Positions 32,809 through 38,104 of a stretch of 43,313 nucleotides of DNA are shown here, one piece after another. The notes beneath the pieces are model-generated. The model saw nothing but the letters and a program-made list of their open reading frames with translations. It did no database searches and was not told where the DNA came from. The stretch is from Hydrogenophilales bacterium (lineage in GTDB: Bacteria; Pseudomonadota; Gammaproteobacteria; Burkholderiales; Thiobacillaceae): contig JAHFRD010000023.1 of NCBI GenBank assembly GCA_023258975.1, positions 1 to 43,313 on the forward strand. Direction: 5' to 3'. Numbering within the stretch: the stretch's first letter is position 1; every line of letters starts with the position of its first letter. A program made the position numbers and the translations under genes.

Positions 32809-32969
32809 CTCCGTTCAAGTTTTAGCGACCCTGTGTCGCACATCACTTGACACGGCCAAGTGGTTGAATAGACTGAGCAAAGCAATTCGTAGGTCGAAGC
32901 CGGTCAGTCCCTGCAACCGGCACACCTCGCAAGAGGTCGGGATTATCGTAATGCTGTTTCTCAACCCTG

Positions 32970-32984
32970 CCGGGGCGTCCCCGG
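32970..32984. repeat. Short GC-rich hairpin in the 32809-33023 gap
   Basis: CCGGGG-CGT-CCCCGG forms a perfect 6-bp stem. No T-run follows on either strand, so it is not a standard terminator. It lies 40 bases before the ATG of the next gene and could affect its translation. The rest of the 215-base gap shows nothing I can name. Confidence 0.35.
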
Positions 32985-33023
32985 TGGGGATCGCCTTCGG
33001 CCAACCACCTGGAGGCATTCAAA

Positions 33024-33446
33024 ATGGGCAACATGAACCTGTCGATTGAAGTATTTGACGTATTCGAGCGGAAATTTGGTCGCGAGGATGCGCTTGTGCT
33101 TGGAAAGTCACTGGAGGCCACCTTCTCCCGTCTGGAAGAACGGGGTGCCGAGATTTCCATCCAGCGCAAGATCGAAGTCAAGGACGAACTGAAGCGCGAG
33201 CTGAAGGACGAACTGGCCACCAAGGAAGACATCGCCAATCTTCGGGGCAATGTGAAGGAAGACATTGCCACCCTGCGTGGGGAGGTGAAGGAAGACATCG
33301 CCAATTTACGTGGGGAGTTGAAGGAAGACATCGCCAGACTGGACAAGAAGTTCACCGTCCTGTCTGTCGTGGTGATCTTCTCCACCCTGTTCGTGAACAA
33401 GGACGCTCTCACTTGGTTCGCCCAGATCATCGGGTTGGTTCGGTAA
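33024..33446 (+). CDS. Coiled-coil protein with 11-residue tandem repeats and C-terminal membrane helix
   Basis: A 140-residue protein. After an N-terminal helix (VFERKFGREDALVLGKSLEATFSRLEE), residues ~66-110 hold four tandem 11-residue units beginning KEDIA: KEDIANLRGNV, KEDIATLRGEV, KEDIANLRGEL, KEDIARLDKKF. The DNA is a 33-bp direct repeat. A membrane helix FTVLSVVVIFSTLFV then anchors the end. The layout resembles DUF1640-type coiled-coil proteins, but the match is loose. GGAGG lies eight bases before the ATG. Repeat number could vary between strains. Confidence 0.65.
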   Translation: MGNMNLSIEVFDVFERKFGREDALVLGKSLEATFSRLEERGAEISIQRKIEVKDELKRELKDELATKEDIANLRGNVKEDIATLRGEVKEDIANLRGELKEDIARLDKKFTVLSVVVIFSTLFVNKDALTWFAQIIGLVR

Positions 33447-33562
33447 TACCAGGCCGGCCAATTCTGGCTGGCGCCATTCACCCTGTTGGGGATCCACCTT
33501 CCCGACATGGGAACTGTCATTATCGACAGGGTGGTCTCCGCTCAATTCTCTAGGAGACTTTC

Positions 33563-34399
33563 ATGACAAAAATCGCTTTAACCACGGGACGGATCATCAT
33601 GCGCATCGGTTACTCCCTCGTCCTGGCCAGCATGCTGACCACTTCCCCCGCCTTCGCCGAGGATGGGTTCAACTTCCTGGGCGGTAATGCCCAGGCGGAA
33701 AAACCCGCCAAGGCCAAAGCGCCGCGCGAAGTTAATCCGTTCTCTGATGGAAGCCCGATGACAAAGGCGGCAGCCGCCGGGTTTGGTCTCGCCCTACTTG
33801 GCCCGATTGGTGCCATTGGCGTGCCGATCGCTACCATCATGATTTCTAACAATAACGTTGAAAACGTGACGAAGTTGGACGCCTTCTACGCTGGTGCAGT
33901 GCTACGAGGGAAGGTGGAGAAGATATTCCCATTGGGTAATTCGTCCTCGACGGCACAGTTTCTTGCCGACATCAAGAAAAGCGGCATTGACCCATCTACG
34001 ATTCCGTTACCAGCGACGATTAGGAACAACCTGGTCGCGCTACGACTTGATGTGGATGGCCCGAAAGGTTCTGAGCGTGTCGTGGTGGCACGCAAAGATG
34101 CTGACTACGAGATAGGCGACATCCTGGACGTGAAGACTGTAGTACAAAATAGTGCGCCTATTTACTACAACAAGCACATGCCCCGCGTCATCGCCCTCTA
34201 CTGCAAGCACGATAACGCAGTCTGCCAGAACGACTACAACTCTTCCCTCGGCGTCCTTTCCCGCCACACCGACACCGAGTTTCCCCCCTCGCAATACCTG
34301 ATCGACCCGGCCATCATCGCCGCCGACCAGGCGAAGATGCGGAAAGAAGAGGAAGAACGGAAGACGGCCGCGAACAGCGGTGGCTTCAACTTCATGTAA
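33563..34399 (+). CDS. Exported protein of unknown function with GFNF motifs at both ends
   Basis: A 278-residue protein with a signal peptide (MRIGYSLVLASMLTTSPAFA-E). The mature protein begins EDGFNFLGGN and the chain ends NSGGFNFM. In between lie a glycine/alanine hydrophobic segment (AAAAGFGLALLGPIGAIGVPIATIMI), probably membrane-inserting, and a beta-rich domain (LVALRLDVDGPKGSERVVVARKDADYEIGDILDVKTVV). AGGAG lies seven bases before the ATG at 33563; an internal ATG at 33599 gives a tidier signal peptide. It is convergent with the exported-protein gene at 34466-36079 and ends in a terminator. I do not recognise a family. Confidence 0.65.
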   Translation: MTKIALTTGRIIMRIGYSLVLASMLTTSPAFAEDGFNFLGGNAQAEKPAKAKAPREVNPFSDGSPMTKAAAAGFGLALLGPIGAIGVPIATIMISNNNVENVTKLDAFYAGAVLRGKVEKIFPLGNSSSTAQFLADIKKSGIDPSTIPLPATIRNNLVALRLDVDGPKGSERVVVARKDADYEIGDILDVKTVVQNSAPIYYNKHMPRVIALYCKHDNAVCQNDYNSSLGVLSRHTDTEFPPSQYLIDPAIIAADQAKMRKEEEERKTAANSGGFNFM

Positions 34400-34415
34400 C
34401 CGCACCACCCAAAAG

Positions 34416-34447
34416 AACGGCCCCCACCAGTGATGGTGGGGGCCGTT
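34416..34447. terminator. Strong hairpin terminator between convergent genes
   Basis: Arms AACGGCCCCCACCA and TGGTGGGGGCCGTT form a perfect 14-bp stem around GTGA. T residues follow on the plus strand and AAAAG-type sequence precedes it, so it can work in both directions. It serves the genes ending at 34399 (plus) and 34466 (minus). Confidence 0.88.
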
Positions 34448-34465
34448 TGCATTTCAGCTACCGCT

Positions 34466-36079
34466 TTACTGCGGTTGCGGCTGCTCGATCCTTAATTTCT
34501 CCATGCGTGCCGTACAGCGATCCAGCGCGACGCCCATATTCCCGGCCATCTTGCACTGCTCGCGCGAGTCCCACAGATCCAGCGGGACGTTGCGCTGCCG
34601 GTAGGAAGTCGTCCGGGGCGCGATGCCGGGATCGACCGCGTTGCATCGCGCCCCCGGCGTATTCGGGCAGTCGCCATAGGCCATCCTCCGGGCGCCGGTC
34701 ATGGTGGCGCCGATGATCCCCGCCCGCATCTTCGGCGCCACCGCCGCCGCCAGGCCCTGGGCTTGTTCGCCCATCGCGGAGAGGTTGGGCATGAGTTGAC
34801 CGTCACCTACCTTGCCCAACAGATCGGCCTGCGCGGCGTTCGCCCCCTCGCCCGTGGCCAGAGTCGTGCCGGCGATATAAGCGCCTCCGACCGTGGCACC
34901 TACTGCCGCCGCACCAGTTGTGGCGGCAGTGGTAGCGCCAACGGCATTAACACCCGCACTCGCCCCCAACATCGGCAACCCATAAGCCAGCGCCATCCCC
35001 ATCGTCAGCACCCCCAAAATGATCCCGATCCCCATCACGGACAAGCTGCTCTTGCTCTGCTGCCACTGATACAGCATCTCCTCATCCACCGGCAGATTCC
35101 CGCCCGTCCAGGGCCGCACCGAGATTCCCGACTTGGCCGTCCACTCCGGCGCCAGGCATTTACCTTCGGTCGTCGCCGTGCTGTGGGTGCAGATCACCGC
35201 TTCCACCGGGGTGCTGTCCATGTTCTTCGGCACCGCGAGGAACCACTTCGGCTTGGCGTAGCCCTTCACCGTGGTCGTGCATTTCTTCTTGAAAAAGCTG
35301 CTCGAACACGACTGGTTCTGGTCGAAGCGTGTATCCGGGATGTAGATCATCCCGAAGGCCGCCTGGTAATGCTGCATGGCGTAGCCCACCGCCACCTGCA
35401 CCGCCGGGAAACTGACGTTGTGCCACAGGGGGTCGGTCGCATAGGACTCCTGGCCATTGACGAGGTCGGGATATTGTTGGAACAGGTTGAACGGGTTGTG
35501 CCCGGCGATGTACGGGTTCGTCAGTTCCTCGGGCGTCATGTGATACCGCGCCACCGCCCACAGCCGGCCGTGGTAGGGCGTGAAATCCGCGACGTAGACG
35601 TGGACCCGGTTGTCCATGCCCTTCTCCACCTTCTGCACGAGGATGCGGGCCGTGGCGTTGACCGGGTCATAGGCCGCGAAGACCTGGCTGTACGACCCAC
35701 CTGGTGGAATCTTGCGCAGGGAGTAATCGACGGTATCGTCCTGCCGGTTCAACCCCGCCGAGACGTTGGCGGCGGTCATCCAGGCTGGCCCGTCGATCAT
35801 GCGGCGGTCGGTGCCATTCGCCATGTTCCAGGCGCCATCGGCAATTTCCGCCCAGTTGTCGCGGGGAATGTAGAGGAACTCCGGCGCCCTGGCGCTGCCG
35901 CCGTTGAGCGTGGCGCCGACGTACATCCAGTTGTCCACGAGGCCGGAGACGTGGTGGGCCCAGGTGTGATCGACACCGTGGATGTCCACCACGGCCGCTG
36001 TGGCTTCGGCGGGGATCAGGATGGCCTGGATGGTGATCGTGGCCAGCAATACGCGGGCAATCAGGCGAGTGAAGAACAT
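34466..36079 (-). CDS. Large exported/membrane protein of unknown function in the transfer region
   Basis: A 537-residue protein. The signal peptide is LIARVLLATITIQAILIPAEATA. A mainly soluble N-terminal region of about 340 residues includes GVDHTWAHHVSGLVDNWMYVGATLNGG, FLYIPRDNWAEIADGAW and CSSSFFKKKCTTTVKG. A hydrophobic region at about 350-410 (LSVMGIGIILGVLTMGMALAYGLPMLG, then an Ala/Gly/Thr-rich stretch) precedes a C-terminal tail with cysteines (GDCPNTPGARCNA, REQCKMAGNMGVALDRC). A copy of the shared 26-bp palindrome lies 80 bases upstream, as for the channel and coupling operons, so it is probably a transfer protein. A fragment of its 3' end is duplicated at 32167-32265. Confidence 0.65.
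   Translation of the reverse strand: MFFTRLIARVLLATITIQAILIPAEATAAVVDIHGVDHTWAHHVSGLVDNWMYVGATLNGGSARAPEFLYIPRDNWAEIADGAWNMANGTDRRMIDGPAWMTAANVSAGLNRQDDTVDYSLRKIPPGGSYSQVFAAYDPVNATARILVQKVEKGMDNRVHVYVADFTPYHGRLWAVARYHMTPEELTNPYIAGHNPFNLFQQYPDLVNGQESYATDPLWHNVSFPAVQVAVGYAMQHYQAAFGMIYIPDTRFDQNQSCSSSFFKKKCTTTVKGYAKPKWFLAVPKNMDSTPVEAVICTHSTATTEGKCLAPEWTAKSGISVRPWTGGNLPVDEEMLYQWQQSKSSLSVMGIGIILGVLTMGMALAYGLPMLGASAGVNAVGATTAATTGAAAVGATVGGAYIAGTTLATGEGANAAQADLLGKVGDGQLMPNLSAMGEQAQGLAAAVAPKMRAGIIGATMTGARRMAYGDCPNTPGARCNAVDPGIAPRTTSYRQRNVPLDLWDSREQCKMAGNMGVALDRCTARMEKLRIEQPQPQ
34680..34778. repeat. Source copy of the 99-bp duplication
   Basis: This part of the 34466-36079 gene encodes the SAMGEQAQGLAAAVAPKMRAGIIGATMTGARRMAY region. 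It is nearly identical to 32167-32265 in the same orientation. Being inside an intact gene, it is the likely donor. Confidence 0.85.
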
Positions 36080-36159
36080 GGGAAACCTCTCGTGTGGTTG
36101 AGCGGCCCGAAGGGGTCACGCGCGAACGGTACGAGGGAATGAAAGAAATTTCAGCCGTA

Positions 36160-36185
36160 AATAGGGTTTTCGATAAAACCCTATT
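36160..36185. promoter_or_regulatory. Shared 26-bp palindrome, copy 2
   Basis: Arms AATAGGGTTTT and AAAACCCTATT around CGAT, identical to copy 1. It lies 80 bases before the ATG of the minus-strand gene ending at 34466 and has the same orientation relative to its downstream gene as the other two copies. Confidence 0.75.
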
Positions 36186-36213
36186 CTTTGTAGAAATAAA
36201 AAAATCAAACGGA

Positions 36214-36245
36214 TATAGTACAAAGTTTCGCGCAACAAACGCGAA
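36214..36245 (+). promoter_or_regulatory. Possible rightward promoter element and TTCGCG/CGCGAA inverted repeat, copy 2
   Basis: TATAGT (36214-36219) is a good -10 box. TTCGCG (36227-36232) and CGCGAA (36240-36245) follow as a perfect inverted repeat. A ribosome-binding-like AAGGAG and a short frame lie just downstream. Transcription would run toward mazE, opposite to the exported-protein gene. Confidence 0.42.
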
Positions 36246-36274
36246 CATACAAATACCAACAAAAACAAGGAGAT

Positions 36275-36313
36275 ATGCAGAAACACGAGAAGCCAGCCCG
36301 GAAACCCTCTTGA
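36275..36313 (+). CDS. Possible 12-residue leader peptide
   Basis: AAGGAG followed five bases later by ATG opens a frame encoding MQKHEKPARKPS and a TGA stop. It lies directly after the rightward promoter-like element in repeat copy 2. In copy 1 the equivalent codon is ACG, so the frame is not kept. It may be a chance frame within a regulatory region. Confidence 0.25.
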   Translation: MQKHEKPARKPS

Positions 36314-36405
36314 AATAATTTCCGCGAAACAGGCTGATCTACCACCCATCCACCGACCCTTGGCTCCAACAACAGCCCAAGCGGATAGGCATGGCGCAAA
36401 GAGCG

Positions 36406-36425
36406 TGTTATACGTGGATATAACA
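36406..36425. promoter_or_regulatory. Palindromic operator of mazE-mazF
   Basis: TGTTATACGTGGATATAACA has 7-bp perfect arms around a 6-base centre and includes TATAAC, a possible -10 box. It ends 18 bases before the mazE ATG. Autoregulation by the antitoxin or the MazEF complex through such a site is usual; here it is inferred. Confidence 0.6.
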
Positions 36426-36443
36426 ACGCAACCGGAGTACGTC

Positions 36444-36701
36444 ATGCACACAACCAACCTTCGCAAAGTGGGTGGATCCGTCATGTTGACGGTCCCGCCA
36501 GCGATCCTGGAAATGCTGCACCTGACGGTCGGCGCAACCGTGGGTGTCACCGTTGACGATGGTCGCCTGGTCGTTGATCCGACGCCGCGCCCGCGCTACA
36601 CCCTGGCCGACCTGCTGGAAGCATCCGACTACTCGCAGCCACAACCCCCGGAAGAACGCGAATGGGTTGACGCACCCTCGGCCGGAGAAGAACTCGTATG
36701 A
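36444..36701 (+). CDS. mazE: MazE/ChpS-like AbrB-type antitoxin
   Basis: An 85-residue protein with a swapped-hairpin AbrB start: NLRKVGGSVMLTVPPAILEMLHLTVGATVGVTVDDGRLVVDP. The acidic C-terminal tail (LADLLEASDYSQPQPPEEREWVDA) is the part that wraps MazF. GGAG lies seven bases before the ATG at 36444; an in-frame upstream ATG at 36360 would run through the operator and is rejected. It overlaps mazF by four bases. Confidence 0.88.
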   Translation: MHTTNLRKVGGSVMLTVPPAILEMLHLTVGATVGVTVDDGRLVVDPTPRPRYTLADLLEASDYSQPQPPEEREWVDAPSAGEELV

Positions 36702-37024
36702 ACCGAGGGGACATATATCTGGTGTCCCTTGACCCCACCGAAGGGCATGAGCAGAACGGTCGCCGTCCGGTCTTGGTGGTGTCGCCCGCCGCCTTCAACG
36801 CGGCTACCAGGCTACCAATCATCGTGCCGATCACGAATGGCGGGGAGTACGCCCGTCGGCTTGGCTTCGCAGTGCCGATCAATGGCATCAAGACAACAGG
36901 CGTGGTTCGATGCGATCAGCCGCGTGTGCTGGATATAGCGGCTCGCAACGGCCGCAAGGTGGACACCCTGCCAAAAGCAATCCTCGTCGAGGTAATGGCA
37001 AGGCTGGCGCCAATCTTCGAGTAA
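36698..37024 (+). CDS. mazF: MazF/ChpB-like endoribonuclease toxin
   Basis: A 108-residue toxin of the PemK/MazF family. It shows MNRGDIYLVSLDPTEGHEQNGRRPVLVVSPAAFN with the RGDIY and RPVLVV strands, PITNGGEYARRLGFAVP, and TTGVVRCDQPRVLDIAARNGR, where the Cys-Asp-Gln segment matches the family. It should cleave mRNA at specific short sites. The gene is intact and coupled to mazE. A probable terminator follows at 37162-37188. Confidence 0.9.
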   Translation: MNRGDIYLVSLDPTEGHEQNGRRPVLVVSPAAFNAATRLPIIVPITNGGEYARRLGFAVPINGIKTTGVVRCDQPRVLDIAARNGRKVDTLPKAILVEVMARLAPIFE

Positions 37025-37104
37025 CCCCACCCGTCCAGGCAAACAGAGCAAAGGGGCGGTCGTCGGCGCCCGCCATCAAGGGGAAGGGGCTTATCTTAAA
37101 GGGC

Positions 37105-37135
37105 ACGCCCCCCGCTAATAAGACGCGGGGGGCGT
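37105..37135. repeat. GC-rich inverted repeat
   Basis: Arms ACGCCCCCCGC and GCGGGGGGCGT form a perfect 11-bp stem with a 9-base loop TAATAAGAC. No T-run follows, so it is not a typical intrinsic terminator. It could be part of an origin of transfer or a transcription-pausing structure. Confidence 0.6.
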
Positions 37136-37161
37136 TACCGAAAGGGCTTAATGGGGAATGG

Positions 37162-37188
37162 AAAAAGCCTTAATGGGTAAGGGCTTTT
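37162..37188. terminator. Probable bidirectional terminator after mazF
   Basis: AAAAAGCC-TTA and TAAGGGCTTTT pair with one bulged base around ATGGG, and T/A runs lie on both sides. A second hairpin at 37221-37235 (GGCCC-TTAAA-GGGCC) has an A-run to its left, giving a T-run on the minus strand. Confidence 0.6.
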
Positions 37189-37272
37189 AGAACCGAAAGG
37201 GGTAATGGAGACAAGAAAAAGGCCCTTAAAGGGCCGGCGACCGCGTGAGCATACCTTCTTTGGAACAGTCTC

Positions 37273-37316
37273 GCCACAATAAATAGGGTTTTATCGAAAA
37301 CCCTATTTATTGTGGC
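37273..37316. promoter_or_regulatory. Shared palindrome, copy 3, extended to a perfect 44-bp inverted repeat
   Basis: The 26-bp core at 37282-37307 equals copies 1 and 2 in reverse orientation. Here the symmetry extends nine bases further on each side (GCCACAATA and TATTGTGGC), giving 20-bp perfect arms around ATCG. It lies 55 bases before the first gene of the traD-traI operon. The outer ACAATAAA half also appears in an operator-like site at 43082-43099. Confidence 0.8.
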
Positions 37317-37370
37317 GGCCGCCCTTTTTCCTGGGCAGTCTCCGGCGCATTGCGTTGCTGGAGCATGAAC

Positions 37371-37691
37371 ATGTACATCGAGCGTCTCAAAGGCCCTGAC
37401 TCGGTACTCCCCATCATCAATACCCTCGTCGCACGGGAACACCCGCGCACGGTGTTCATCGTCGATGGGCAAGTCAAAACCTATCCAACTAACAGCCTGA
37501 GCGAGAAACGCTGCCTCAATAACGAATTCGCCGTCATGGTCGGCACCTACGACGCCGGCGTGGACGCCCGGCGTCTCTATGAGGACATTCTGGCGTCTCT
37601 GCCACAGGACTTGCTTCGCCATCGACTGGTGCTGGGCTCCACTCATAGTGGCATGAACCGGCTTGCCGAATTCCGCCGGCCGGGGGCGTGA
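37371..37691 (+). CDS. Small hypothetical protein, first gene of the traD-traI operon
   Basis: A 106-residue soluble protein (MYIERLKGPDSVLPIINTLVAREHPRTVFIVDG to HRLVLGSTHSGMNRLAEFRRPG). The ATG at 37371 is preceded by GGAG with seven-base spacing; an ATG at 37365 is too close to that site. It overlaps the next gene as TGATG. No family is recognised; position suggests a DNA-processing or regulatory accessory. Confidence 0.55.
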   Translation: MYIERLKGPDSVLPIINTLVAREHPRTVFIVDGQVKTYPTNSLSEKRCLNNEFAVMVGTYDAGVDARRLYEDILASLPQDLLRHRLVLGSTHSGMNRLAEFRRPGA

Positions 37692-38104
37692 TGCGCACGC
37701 CCGTTGAAGTAACCATGGACCACATCTCCGAGCGCCTGGTGGCGCTCCAGGCGGCTCGGTGGCTGCCGGTGCTTCATGCCTGGCTGTCGCAATATCGCGG
37801 GCTTTATGACGTCATCTCGGGCGATTCGGAATCGCCCGAGAGCCAAATCAGTGTCTTGTTGGAGCAGATTGATATTCCTCTGGACGACAATGATCTAGCG
37901 GCGCGCCTGGCGCGCCTGGATTTCCTGACCTGGCGCGCCAGGAACGGCGCCCAGCCCTGGGCACCTCTGGAGGTGCCCTTTCAGCAGTTCTGGGTGGAAG
38001 GCGTCGCCATCTGGCAATCCGACCGCGAATATCCGGAACCCACTGAAACAGAACAATGGCTGTTGAACTGTCTCAGAAAGGTTGCCCTGTGCCCTACCCC
38101 GTAG
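37691..38104 (+). CDS. Hypothetical protein upstream of traD
   Basis: A 137-residue soluble protein rich in Trp and acidic residues (MDHISERLVALQAARWLPVLHAWLSQYRGLYDVISGD, FWVEGVAIWQSDREYPEPTETEQWLL). It starts within the stop of the preceding gene and its end overlaps the traD frame, so all are probably translated from one mRNA. I do not recognise a family. Confidence 0.55.
   Translation: MRTPVEVTMDHISERLVALQAARWLPVLHAWLSQYRGLYDVISGDSESPESQISVLLEQIDIPLDDNDLAARLARLDFLTWRARNGAQPWAPLEVPFQQFWVEGVAIWQSDREYPEPTETEQWLLNCLRKVALCPTP

Larger units (their letters stand above)
36122..36328. repeat. Copy 2 of the ~200-bp direct repeat (control region upstream of 36079)
   Basis: Matches 30605-30812 in the same orientation. 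Conserved parts are the 26-bp palindrome, an AT-rich tract (TAGAAATAAAAA), the TTCGCG/CGCGAA inverted repeat and an AACAAGGAGATA sequence that looks like a ribosome binding site. It lies upstream of the exported-protein gene on the minus strand. Ends are approximate. Confidence 0.85.
37025..37370. other. Repeat-rich noncoding region upstream of the traD-traI operon (candidate oriT/control region)
   Basis: No gene is supported. The stretch has an unusual density of inverted repeats (37105-37135, 37162-37188, 37221-37235, 37273-37316). It also has short direct repeats: ACCGAAAGGG followed by TAATGG-like sequence occurs near 37136 and 37191. It lies directly upstream of the coupling protein and relaxase operon, a common place for oriT. 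The nick site cannot be identified by eye. Confidence 0.4.

Noticed and set aside
33200-33340. Tandem repeats that might be a CRISPR array
   Set aside because: The 33-bp units are contiguous, in frame and encode KEDIA coiled-coil repeats. There are no spacers and no cas genes.
34763-36142. A 459-residue open frame on the plus strand
   Set aside because: It is antisense to the exported-protein gene, lacks a ribosome binding site and has antisense-like composition.
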